DNA of 64,000 bases from Candidatus Pantoea floridensis (GTDB lineage: Bacteria > Pseudomonadota > Gammaproteobacteria > Enterobacterales > Enterobacteriaceae): the NCBI RefSeq assembly GCF_900215435.1, contig NZ_OCMY01000003.1, positions 116,940 through 180,939 of the forward strand, read 5' to 3'. Positions 33,045-41,709 of the stretch are shown here, piece by piece (position 1 is the stretch's first letter; the number at the start of each line of letters is the position of its first letter). The notes below the pieces were generated by a model that saw only the letters and a list, made by a program, of their open reading frames with translations, was not told where the DNA came from and searched no databases. A program made the translations under genes and the position numbers.

Positions 33045-34076
33045 TCAGCGCTCTTCGTTGAACACGATCCCCAGCTGTCCTCTCACCGTATCCATCGCAG
33101 TCAGAGTACTGAGAACGGCGGAGAACGGGCGAACGGGCGAGTCGTTTAGTCCCTGCCCCACGCACCATGAAAAATGCTGGATCTCATGACAGAGCTGCGC
33201 ATAACGGCTGGCGGGTTCTTCCCAGCACAACGTATGGCCACCCTGGCTTGAGGTCAGCACAAATCCGCCGGGTGCATAAAACTGTCCCGCCAGAACCAGA
33301 GTGGCATCGCGTCCCGCAATCACCGCACTTCCGGGAGTATTACTGAACAGGGTCGTGTTCAACACCGAATGCATGCCACAGGCATGTTCGAATAGCATAG
33401 AAGCCTGCCCGTTAATATTTCCTTCTGCCGGTTGCCCGCTGGACTGGATGCGGACAGGTGCACCTGCCACCATCACACTCAACGAAACCAGATAACTGCC
33501 TAAATCCAGCATCGGACCGCCGGCCAGATCGGCATTGAAGATGCGGTGATCCTTCGTAAAAAACTCTCCGTGATCGGCCGTCAGAGTATGAAGATCACCC
33601 AGCACCCCGTCGTTTAAAAGCTGACGCAGCACATCGTATTTTGGCGCAAAATCACACCACATGCCCTCCATACACAGCAGGCCTTTCTGACGGGCCTTCG
33701 CCTGTAGGGTCTCTGCCTCCCTGACATTCAGCGCCAGGGGTTTCTCAATCAGCACATGTTTGCCCGCATTCAGTGCTTTCATGCCATCCGGAAAATGATG
33801 GTTATGCGGTGTGGCGATGTAGATTGCGTCCAGATCCTTCATTGCCAGCATTTCATCTGTGCTGCTGAAGGCCGCCGGAATTGCCCAGCGCTCGGCGAAT
33901 GCCTGTGCTTTTACTTTGTTTCTTGCTGATACAGCAACCAGCTGCTGTCCGGTGTGCGCTTTCAGCGCGCGGGCAAAGTGTTCGGCGATCCAGCCGGGGC
34001 CGATAACGCCCCAGCGCAGTACGGGTATCGACTTTTCAGAGGGCAGTCGCGGGACGGGCAGGGAGGAGGGAAACAT
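33045..34076 (-). CDS. Gfo/Idh/MocA family oxidoreductase
   Basis: 343 residues from the ATG at 34076 with AAAAGGAATCACT in front; the extension to 34127 overlaps the upstream gene. Rossmann fold LRWGVIGPGWIAEHFARALK, then IATPHNHHFPDGMKALNAGK and VLIEKPLALNVREAETLQAK with the EKP lysine, and GGPMLDLGSYLVSLSVMVAG in place of the usual G-x-x-D-x-x-x-H (here the His is Ser-rich), as in dimeric dihydrodiol/xylose dehydrogenase-like members. Last gene of the iolE-oxidoreductase-oxidoreductase operon. Substrate likely an inositol derivative or sugar from the same pathway; inference. Confidence 0.8.
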   Translation of the reverse strand: MFPSSLPVPRLPSEKSIPVLRWGVIGPGWIAEHFARALKAHTGQQLVAVSARNKVKAQAFAERWAIPAAFSSTDEMLAMKDLDAIYIATPHNHHFPDGMKALNAGKHVLIEKPLALNVREAETLQAKARQKGLLCMEGMWCDFAPKYDVLRQLLNDGVLGDLHTLTADHGEFFTKDHRIFNADLAGGPMLDLGSYLVSLSVMVAGAPVRIQSSGQPAEGNINGQASMLFEHACGMHSVLNTTLFSNTPGSAVIAGRDATLVLAGQFYAPGGFVLTSSQGGHTLCWEEPASRYAQLCHEIQHFSWCVGQGLNDSPVRPFSAVLSTLTAMDTVRGQLGIVFNEER

Positions 34077-34087
34077 AGTGATTCCTT

Positions 34088-35275
34088 TTAAGCATTGTTC
34101 TGGTGGTTGCCAGCAACAGCAACCCACTGACGGGATATAATGGACTGCTCGATGGCGGTCAGGATTTGCTGGTTCTGCAGGCCAAATGCAAAGTTCGGAT
34201 AACAGTCGCCGTCGCTGCAGATCCCCTGAACCAGGTCATGAACTTCGATGACTTTGACATCAAAATACCCGAGCCCGCCGCCGCCAAAATCGAATCCGAA
34301 GAAGCCGGAATAGGCCGGGATCTGGCTGCCTGCATACAGGGTCTTGAAGCCCCGATCGTGTCTGTCATCACTGAAGCGATAAACCTGCAGCTCATTGAAA
34401 CGTTCGCCGTCCATATAAAGAGTGCCCTCTGTACCGGAGACCTCCCAGAACACGCCGAAAATGCGACCGGCTGCCAGGCGTGAGGCTTCAATCACGCCGC
34501 TGGCCCCGCTTTCAAAGCTGACGAGACACTGAACCTGGTCGTCGTTTTCAACTTCACGCCATTCTGACTGGTCATCAATCCGGCTGGCATAACCGGCGTC
34601 CACCTGAGGAACAGGACGCTGCCGGAGGTAGGTCTGCGCGCTGGCCGTTACCTCACTGATCTCCCCCATGAGAAACTGCGCGACGGAAAGGGTGTGAGCC
34701 CCCAGATCGCCCAGAGATCCGCTGCCGCCCAGGCTTTTAGAGCAGCGCCATGACCAGGGCAGCGCCGGGTCATTGTAAAAACCCTGGTCAAAGGTGCCGC
34801 GAAAGCGGATTGGCGTACCGATATCGCCGCGCTCAATAATCTGTTTTGCCAGCAGCGCTGCGGGCGTTTTGATGTTGTTAAAGGCCACCATCGTTTTGAC
34901 GCCGGCCTGCTCTGCTGCCAGCGTCATCTGCAGTGCCTCCTGCGAACTGACGGCCAGTGGTTTTTCACAGTACACGTGCTTGCCTGCAGCAATCGCTGCC
35001 AGCGCCATTTCAAAGTGCAGATGGTTGGGTGAAGTGATATCAACCACGTCAACCTGCGGGTCGTTAATCAGATCACGCCAGTCCCCGTAGGCCTTATCAG
35101 CCCCGAAGCGCACCGCATTTGCGTCGGCCAGAGCCTGATTCTGATCGGCCAGTGCATAGAGATGAGGACGCTTTGGCAGGTCCGGATAAATCATTGCTGC
35201 GCGGCGGTAGGCATCAGCATGTGCCTGCCCCATGAATCCTGAGCCGATTAAACCAATATTGAGGTTGTCTTTCAT
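34088..35275 (-). CDS. Gfo/Idh/MocA family oxidoreductase, long type
   Basis: 395 residues. Rossmann motif NIGLIGSGFMGQAHADAYRR, VDITSPNHLHFEMALAAIAA, the EKP motif in GKHVYCEKPLAVSSQEALQM, and GSLGDLGAHTLSVAQFLMGE holding the catalytic Asp and His. The C-terminal extension (GFFGFDFGGGGLGYFDVKVI) is typical of the ~390-residue subgroup found in inositol and sugar-acid clusters. Its ATG overlaps the stop of the iolE-like gene (35272-35275), so translation is coupled. It probably oxidises or epimerises a polyol intermediate with NAD(P). Confidence 0.82.
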   Translation of the reverse strand: MKDNLNIGLIGSGFMGQAHADAYRRAAMIYPDLPKRPHLYALADQNQALADANAVRFGADKAYGDWRDLINDPQVDVVDITSPNHLHFEMALAAIAAGKHVYCEKPLAVSSQEALQMTLAAEQAGVKTMVAFNNIKTPAALLAKQIIERGDIGTPIRFRGTFDQGFYNDPALPWSWRCSKSLGGSGSLGDLGAHTLSVAQFLMGEISEVTASAQTYLRQRPVPQVDAGYASRIDDQSEWREVENDDQVQCLVSFESGASGVIEASRLAAGRIFGVFWEVSGTEGTLYMDGERFNELQVYRFSDDRHDRGFKTLYAGSQIPAYSGFFGFDFGGGGLGYFDVKVIEVHDLVQGICSDGDCYPNFAFGLQNQQILTAIEQSIISRQWVAVAGNHQNNA

Positions 35276-36189
35276 TGGGCGATTTCCTCTGCAGAAAGAT
35301 ACGGTGAAAAAGTGCTTTTTACCCAGCGAAACGCCCGGGAAACGGCAGCAGACGGCTCTTCTTTTTGCGGGTCCTGCTCCGCCTCGACTATCAGCCAGCC
35401 CTGATAGTCTGCGTGCGCAATGAAGTCAGTCAGCGGAGAATAGTCAATGCAGCCCTCCCCCGGCACTGTGAAGAGTCCCGCACGTACCGCATCATTGAAG
35501 CTGAGGTTATTCTCCCGTACCCGATGCAGCACATCGGCACGGACGTCTTTCAGATGAATGTGCACGATACGGTGACCAAACGTTTCTGTTATCTGAGTCA
35601 GGTCAACACCAGCAGCGAAAGCGTGCCCGGAGTCCAGAACCAGTCCGACACTGTCGGAGGTTTTAATCAGAAATTCTTCCAGTTCATGATGCTGCTCAAC
35701 CAGCATCATCAGATGATGGTGGTAGGCCAGTTTCAGGCCGAACCTCTCCATCAAAATACCGGCGAACCCGCTGACTTTACGGGCATATTCATCCACATCC
35801 AGGCAGCTCAGAAGCGGAGAAAGAGAGAGGGGCTCGTCCAGCGGATGACTGCCAGGCATACAACCGCATTCGCCGTAAACCATAACGTCTGCCCCTGATG
35901 CTCTGAGAAGTGCGGCGTGTGATTCCACGGCCGCGATTTCATCGGCAACGCCGCGTTCGGCAAGGAAGCCGCTGTGCCAGCCAGAAGCTAGCTGAAGCCC
36001 GGCCTTATGCAATAGCGGGGCTAACTCCGTGTGGCTACGAGGGAATTTTCTGCCCAGCTCAATTCCCTGATAACCGGCAGATGCAGCCTGTGTCAGGCAG
36101 GTTTCAAGTGAAATACTCTCGCCCAGATCGGGCAAAACATCATTGGTCCAGCTCAGCGGGCTTACACCTAATCGAATACGTGAACGCAT
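35272..36189 (-). CDS. iolE: Sugar phosphate isomerase/epimerase, inosose dehydratase (IolE)-like
   Basis: 305 residues, with GTAAGGAGGTATGTCCTG before the ATG. An AP-endonuclease-2-type TIM barrel: LGVSPLSWTNDVLPDLGESI at the N-terminus is the IolE opening, followed by GYQGIELGRKFPR, the metal-binding LAYHHHLMMLVEQHHELEEF, VLDSGHAFAAG, VHIHLKDVRADVL and VPGEGCIDY near the C-terminus. IolE dehydrates scyllo-inosose. First gene of a three-gene unit preceded by tandem palindromes, one of which is the presumed LacI-type operator. No iolBCD genes are present, so the pathway would be completed elsewhere or differs. Confidence 0.78.
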   Translation of the reverse strand: MRSRIRLGVSPLSWTNDVLPDLGESISLETCLTQAASAGYQGIELGRKFPRSHTELAPLLHKAGLQLASGWHSGFLAERGVADEIAAVESHAALLRASGADVMVYGECGCMPGSHPLDEPLSLSPLLSCLDVDEYARKVSGFAGILMERFGLKLAYHHHLMMLVEQHHELEEFLIKTSDSVGLVLDSGHAFAAGVDLTQITETFGHRIVHIHLKDVRADVLHRVRENNLSFNDAVRAGLFTVPGEGCIDYSPLTDFIAHADYQGWLIVEAEQDPQKEEPSAAVSRAFRWVKSTFSPYLSAEEIAQ

Positions 36190-36243
36190 CAGGACATACC
36201 TCCTTACAGGTCAGTCTGAGAGCACTATAGGGAAGCGGCAGAC

Positions 36244-36261
36244 TGAACCGTTACCGGTTCA
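36244..36261. promoter_or_regulatory. Second palindrome before the iolE-like operon
   Basis: TGAACCGTTACCGGTTCA: TGAACC and GGTTCA are inverted repeats six bases apart, with further pairing toward the centre (CG/CG). It directly abuts the LacI-type operator. Could bind a second regulator. Confidence 0.55.
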
Positions 36262-36280
36262 ATGAGGTAAAACCCTCATT
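36261..36280. promoter_or_regulatory. Operator of the LacI-type regulator, copy 2
   Basis: AATGAGGTAAAACCCTCATT, with AATGAGG and CCTCATT inverted. Same TGAGGTA-N3-CCCTCA core as 31859-31876. It lies 72 bases upstream of the iolE-like start. Confidence 0.75.
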
Positions 36281-36586
36281 TGCAGATTAAATGCTGTCTG
36301 TTTTTATGTTGTGATTTCGGCTGCAGAGCTCATCCGGCAGACCATTCCCCGTGCAAGTATCTGCGGTGCTTGTCTGTTCGGATCTGCCGGACGCTGAATA
36401 ATAAGTTGCTCAAAAAAGGGCAAGGGCGTATATTTATACACAGAGTGTGTTTGAGGCCCCCCGCTCTTTAAATCCAGATGGGTCCCGCGTAGGCACCCGC
36501 AGAGGTCGGTTCGTAAAGAACGAGTATCTGCAGATTAGGCAGCGGCTAATCCTTCGGTTATACATTTGCGTATAACTGTCGTAACG

Positions 36587-36610
36587 AAGGGAGAGCTTTT
36601 GCTCTCCCTT
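36587..36610. terminator. Strong stem-loop, possible terminator
   Basis: AAGGGAGAGC, loop TTTT, GCTCTCCCTT: perfect 10-bp stem with tetraloop. No T-run on either side, so it may be an RNA structure rather than a classical terminator. Confidence 0.5.
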
Positions 36611-36782
36611 CTGCATTTCAAAGAACACATATTTGTCAGCTAACCGTCTTTCAATCGCTTTTCGAATTAGCCCAGTAAAGCATGTGAGTTTTTTCCTGTC
36701 ATGGGGTTGCAATAACCGGGGCAAGGGTAGTCAGCGACTTACGAGCTTTGCGATTATAAGAGCCCCCGGTAAGCTCTTTTCC

Positions 36783-37154
36783 TCATCCCTGATGATCGGC
36801 TACATACTTGTTTAGCGCGATCCCCTCTCCCTGACGAACTTCGAAGTAGTAAGTGCATTGCCGAGCCTTAAGTTCGCGAACGAGTTCATTGATCAGAGCA
36901 TGATTCGGCCCCTTACCTTTCGATGCACTGGCAACGCCAACAGGTGTCGACGTTACCAGTACTACATGATGCGGAACGTCAAGTTGCAGTACGCCGTCAA
37001 TGAGTCCCTGAATGATGCAGCGGTTCACCGTAGTATCGCTGTAATTAAACTTTTGCAGCCTCTTTTCACTACCCTGTTCCGTCAGCACCATAGCCGCTCC
37101 CTCACGCGTTTGTGCATTGCAGCTGCCGGTGACATAAATAAAAACGTTCTGCAT
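36783..37154 (-). CDS. RNase-H-fold protein lacking the acidic catalytic residues
   Basis: 123 residues from the ATG at 37154, with GAGGAAGGATACA in front; the extension to 37220 lacks a site. The order of elements follows RNase HI: MQNVFIYVTGSCNAQTREGA (RNase HI: IFTDGSCLGNPGPGG), NRCIIQGLIDGVLQL (NRMELMAAIVALE), VVLVTSTPVG (VYTDSQYV), then KGKGPNHALINELVREL (variant of the handle/active helix). But the first Asp is Thr, the Glu is Ile and the second Asp is Ser. A nuclease activity is thus improbable; a nucleic-acid-binding or regulatory role is possible. It lies next to an iteron array of a replication origin. Confidence 0.65.
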   Translation of the reverse strand: MQNVFIYVTGSCNAQTREGAAMVLTEQGSEKRLQKFNYSDTTVNRCIIQGLIDGVLQLDVPHHVVLVTSTPVGVASASKGKGPNHALINELVRELKARQCTYYFEVRQGEGIALNKYVADHQG

Positions 37155-37890
37155 TGTATCCTTCCTCAGTTCTGTCTGTTCTGGCGATAATACGTCACAT
37201 GTCCCATCTGTTCTTTTCAATTTCCATGCTTTAACTAATGGAGAGCTGTTTTTCCGGTTAAACGAGCATAGACAGACTCAGCAGAACGCCAGATTTAAAG
37301 CATGCTTTTCTGGCCAGCCCCGGAAACGGGTTGCCAGTATGCTTCCCGGCCGCAGACAAAAACCACCTTACGGGTTCTAAAGCAGATGCATGTGTGCTGG
37401 CGGGTATGGAATGAACTTACAACGACTGGATGAATGCTGATGAGTTAAGGCGCTGGTAAGTATGTGTGCTGATGGGAATAAGAGGAGCTTAAAACCGCAT
37501 TACAATGTGCGCTGTGGGGGGAAACCCAACTTTCGAGTGCCCTGAGTGTGCGCTGACGGGTAATAACCTGTATTAAGATGTGCGCTGGCGGGTGATACTG
37601 CCATAAAAATGTGTGCTGGCGGGAAGTCAGAGGTGCCTTCCCTCGCAGCATACATCCCTTACGGGGGATGAAGCAGGAGATAAGCGATTCCAGGCATAGC
37701 TTAGGATGCTGTTAATGCATACCACGTATAGTGCTGGGGAAGCACGGTACTCCACTGCCCACGCTGACCAACCGGACACAGACGTGAATGTCTGTCACAT
37801 AGCGCAACTAGGTTCAGAAAAACGCGCCGGATAATGATTCCCAAAGGTCAGGAAGCGAGCGGAAAAAGTGGCAAGACATCGCTAGCCGGC
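37155..37890. other. Replication-type region with iterons, no gene
   Basis: No supported reading frame. Holds six direct iterons (37390-37625). To the right, to 37890, no further repeats were seen, and no rep gene is present on either side. Confidence 0.6.
37390..37625 (+). repeat. Six iterons, consensus ATGTGYGCTGRYGGG (RepFIB-like origin)
   Basis: Direct copies start at 37390 (ATGTGTGCTGGCGGG), 37462 (ATGTGTGCTGATGGG), 37505 (ATGTGCGCTGTGGGG), 37545 (AGTGTGCGCTGACGGG), 37578 (ATGTGCGCTGGCGGG) and 37609 (ATGTGTGCTGGCGGG), all in one orientation, at spacings of 72, 43, 40, 33 and 31 bases. The sequence resembles the RepFIB-type Rep-binding repeats. No RepA gene is near, so this is either one half of an origin separated from its gene or a relic. 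Confidence 0.8.
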
Positions 37891-39754
37891 TTACCGCATG
37901 TCTTTACGAATCCTATGGATAAGGAGAGTATCTGAGGATGCTCCATGGGTTAGCTGCGTTAACTTATCCAGCACCACATTCTGATGACCATCCAGAAAAC
38001 TGAGAGGCATGCCTAAGAATTTCAAGACCCACGGCAGTAATGACACATATGCCCCGCCCGGTATTCCCTTATATTCCATTAGTGCTCCTGCGGCTGTTGG
38101 AATAAGACCGGAAATATCCATACTAATCACGCGATCCGCTCTTTTTTCAACCCGTTTAATCTCTTTATTCAGCTTATAAACTTCATAACTCCGCGCCTCA
38201 TCCGACAATCCGGAAAAACGGGATAAAATATCCGGAAGACGTTTTCGTCTGTGCCCAGACAAAGTGTCGTCCAACTATAAGACGTTCATGTCGTTACTGA
38301 TAGTCAGCACATCAGATAATAATGTCCCCACTTCAGACTGTTTCAATCGGGTTTCTGAAGAATGTACGCCGTTATATATACCGTTAATTATCCGGCAGGC
38401 ATCAACTTCAGAATAACCCGGCATCTCTGCGGGAAAATGGTGTGCATTCAGCCCCTGTGCGTATTCAAACCCCATCGCGCTGGATGTCAATTCAATAAAA
38501 AAATCTTTTCCAAAATGCTTAAAAATATTCCCAGCAAATATCCCTGCGCCGAACTGACTTAATCCCATAGCTCCCTTTTGATCCAGAGAATACTCGAGAT
38601 AAGAGGCGTTATGTGACATTGAGTCCGCCAGTATCTTCAGCGCATCAATGCCGGATTGCCAGCAACTTCTCTGCAGCTGATACTGCATTTCGGTATCAAA
38701 AGAGTAGCCGAACACGCCGGTTTTCTTCCTGATCTCAAGCAGGGAAGCTGCAGCTAACCGTCGGGAAAAGAGCATCCACCGAGAGTACATCGGCCAGAAG
38801 TTCAGAATGATACCGGTGGAGGTTCTGGTACACGACGAACTTGACGCGCCCCCTTCTGACAAGTTCCAACAACTCCGTCCTTTTGAGCTGGAAAGTCTCA
38901 TAAAAATCTCTGTAACCTGGCCCATCGATTATGGGTAAGGCAATAATGACGGTGTCGTAAAGGGAGATATATTCCCGAATGTTGTTTCGCTGAAAAACCG
39001 TTGCATCAACGAAACAGCTGTTGGCTGCGTTCTTGAAGGCATCCGGTAGGCAGTCTTCGCGGGTCATGGAAACGTCGGAAAAGATAGAAAACTTATTTTG
39101 ATACCAGAATTCTTGGTCCTCTTCATATTTATCCAACAAGGAACGCGGGAATTTGTTTTTCAAGTATCTCCCAGATATTAGCGTCAAATTACCTGAGGGT
39201 TTTCGCGTCGCTTCGACATTAAAATCGTATTCAGCGAGTTGATGATCGGTGTTATTTTCATAAGAATAGCCATAATATCCAAGCCCTTCACAAATCAGAA
39301 TGATATCCTGAAAGTCGGCTTCAGATACCGCATTTTTAAAGGTGAACTTAAAACTGTTGTCCGCCCAATTTATGCGCACGTGAAAAGGATGCCGTTCCAG
39401 CGGCATTGCCTTATTTATCTGGTTGTTAAAAACTGACGTGTTGAATGACTGGCCAAAAAGATTAATTCTTTCAAAAGGGGTTCTCAGGCTTATTTTTATA
39501 AAATTCTCACCTTCCTTTTCCACAAAAACCGGACCCGGCACTCCCATTGTTCTGTACTGGTGATTATATAATTCGTTAACTTCCCTCAGCGACATGCCGG
39601 CCGCTTCTGGGGTTTTCACGACCGCATACAGCATGCGGTTATCGTGAAACAGCCCCACATGGTCCAGCCTGTAGTGCTGTAGAACGAAAGACTCATAGCT
39701 GGCCTTGATATTTTCAATCATCGAAGGCGGGGCGTTCAGAAAAGACATATCCAT
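37891..39754 (-). pseudogene. Large unknown gene broken by a frameshift and an in-frame TAG
   Basis: Starts at the ATG 39754 (CCAAGGAGCCCAATTACG in front). Frame 1 reads about 328 residues (MDMSFLNAPPSMIENIKASY ... VYQNLHRYHSELLADVLSVD) and runs into a stop at 38735. At CTTTTCCCG near 38772 a +1 shift continues as FSRRLAAASLLEIRKKTGVF to SNDMNVL at 38275; after a single TAG the same frame goes on as DDTLSGHRRKRLPDILSRFS to 37891. Together about 620 residues. Seen: YDTVIIALPIIDGPGYRDFY and IIALPI-type beta strands; a glycine-rich segment near GIPGGAYVSLLPWVLKFLGM. No family recognised. Either a decayed gene or sequencing errors. Confidence 0.65.
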
Positions 39755-40416
39755 CGTAATTGGGCTCCTTGGTCGTAAGAGAAGTTCACTATCTCATCAA
39801 ACTCACCTGTAGGGGAGGCCTGGATCGTGAAGGGAACAGAAAAACTGTTAAACCCCTAGGGACATCTCTGATGAACGGCCATAAGGGCGTACCGGTCACG
39901 GCGTATCGGTACGGGCACGTAAGTGTCGATCATCCGCGTAAGTCGGATCTACCGGGCGTAGCGGTAGATTTTACCTGAGCTCAGCCGCACGATTTTCTTT
40001 ACGTCAGACGCCGTGTGGCACACCGTACTGGCGCCTGAAAGGCCACCGAATGCGTATGACTGATTGTGCATAGTGACTATGTGCATACTGAAAACCGTGG
40101 ATCATTTTTCTTTTCCCGGCCCGGATATTTTCCGGACGCTATTTGCCTTATCACTCTTCAGGTATCAATACCCTGCAAGTTTATGCATTTATCAGTTTAA
40201 GCATTCCTGCCTTTAAACTAGGCGTAATGCCGGGCCGTTTACTTGCAATGTTTGGCATCCGTTTCTTAACGATCCCGCCGAACTGTAGACAGGGTAAAAG
40301 ATGTTAACTCCCTGCCCCGCTTTCAGACAGACGATTGACGCCGCCAATGGTGAAGGGCTGACAGGCGGCAGCCGCTTTTTTGAGTTCAGCGGCTATGTCT
40401 TTGTCGTATTCACTGA
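39755..40416. other. Intergenic region without recognised gene
   Basis: Contains an inverted repeat CGTACCG...CGGTACG around 39887-39914 and AT-rich promoter-like sequence; its right end carries the lost 5' part of the MocR-type pseudogene. No supported frame. Confidence 0.4.
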
Positions 40417-41658
40417 TTGATTATTGCGCGTCCGCGCTCGGGCTATTTCGTCAGTCCGCGAAACATCGAACGGCAAATACCGCCTGCACCTGCTCTGTCG
40501 GGCCCTGTACCCGTGACCCTAGAAGCCGTTGCGCATTCACTGTTCAGCAGCGCGGAAACCCGTTTGATACCCCTCGGCGCGGCGCTGCCCGATCCCAACT
40601 GGTTGCCGGCGGAGGCACTGCAGCGAGCGCTGCAGTGCCTCCGTCGTCTGGATACGCATGGCCAAAGCTACAGCCTGCCACCGGGCCGGGCCGATCTGCG
40701 CAATAAGATTGCCATACGTGTAGCGCAATGGGGCGCACGGTTTGGTGCGGACTACCTTGTTATTACCGCTGGGGCTACCCAGGCGCTGCGTCTGGCGTTG
40801 CGCGCCGTGTGCCAGCCGGGCGATGCCGTCGCGATTGAGCAACCCGCCTACTTCGGCACGCTCCTGCTGCTGGAAGATTTAGGCCTGAAGGCACTGTAAA
40901 TCCCCACCGATCCCACTGAAGGGTTAATGCTGGTACCGCTTGCAGACGCCATTAAGCAGCATCGACCCGCTGCCGTTCTGGCCTCGCCTACCGTGCAAAA
41001 CCCGCTTGGTGCCAGTATGCCGGTCGCGCGTAAGCAGGAGCTTGTGGCATTGCTCGAACGAGCGGGCATCCCATTAATCGAGGACGATGTGTATGGCGAT
41101 CTTGCTGGCGAAGGACAGCGTCCTCCTGCCTGCAAGGCCTTTGATCAGAGTGGCAACGTAATTTACTGCAGTTCGCTGTCCAAGACGCTCGCGCCCGGCT
41201 GGCGCTTAGGTTGGATTGCCGCTGGCCGCTTTCACACCTAGGTTTTGCAGGCGCGCATGGCGGGCGAATGGGCGGGTGCACCGTTGCTTGAAGCCGCCAC
41301 CAGCGACGTACTGGCCAGTGGAGACTACTATTAGCACCTGCGACGTTTGAAGGTTCGCGTTGCAGAATGTGTGCGAGCCGTCATCGCACGGGTTGAAGCG
41401 AGTTTCCCGCCGGGCACACGCGTTACTGCACCGGAAGCCGGCTTTTTGCTGTGGGTTGAACTTCCGCCACAGATCAATGCGCTGGAAGTGCACCGTCGCG
41501 CACTGGCGCTGGGTATTGGGGTTAGCCCGGGGCCGCTGTTTTCACCTGAAGCGGCGTTACAGAATTTCCTGCGCTTAAATTGCGCGAACCAGCCAACGGC
41601 ACAGCTGCTCAATGCCGTGGACCAGATTGGCGCGATTTGTCACGCATTGATGGCCTGA
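40417..41658 (+). pseudogene. MocR-type regulator/PLP aminotransferase, three nonsense mutations
   Basis: One continuous frame (IIARPRSGYFVSPRNIERQI ... LLNAVDQIGAICHALMA) codes the aminotransferase half of a GntR/MocR protein: ITAGATQALRLALRAVCQPG, ASPTVQNPLGASMPVARKQE and the PLP-lysine motif IYCSSLSKTLAPGWRLGWIA. Stops occur at 40897 (TAA), 41239 (TAG) and 41332 (TAG), with no shift in between. The N-terminal winged helix is absent except for its end (LIIARPRSGYFV), preceded by a TGA. So it is a 5'-truncated pseudogene that has kept its frame but gained three stops. Confidence 0.85.
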
Positions 41659-41709
41659 GTTTTGTGCAGGGCTCCAGCAACGTCTGCAGCGCTCGCTGCT
41701 TACGGCATC

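Larger units (their letters stand above)
36190..36782. other. Intergenic region: operators, hairpin, no supported gene
   Basis: Contains the operator region of the iolE unit (36244-36280) and a perfect 10-bp stem-loop (36587-36610). A minus-strand frame 36434-36724 lacks a ribosome site and resembles nothing known. Confidence 0.5.

Noticed and set aside
34103..34483. 126-aa plus-strand frame opposite the long Gfo/Idh/MocA gene
   Set aside because: Shadow of a conserved oxidoreductase on the other strand.
36434..36724. 96-aa minus-strand frame that might be a replication-control gene near the iterons
   Set aside because: No start signal and no resemblance to known Rep, Tap or Cop proteins.
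37390..37625. CRISPR array
   Set aside because: Repeats are 15-17 bases at irregular 31-72-base spacing without constant-length spacers and no cas genes; they fit iterons.
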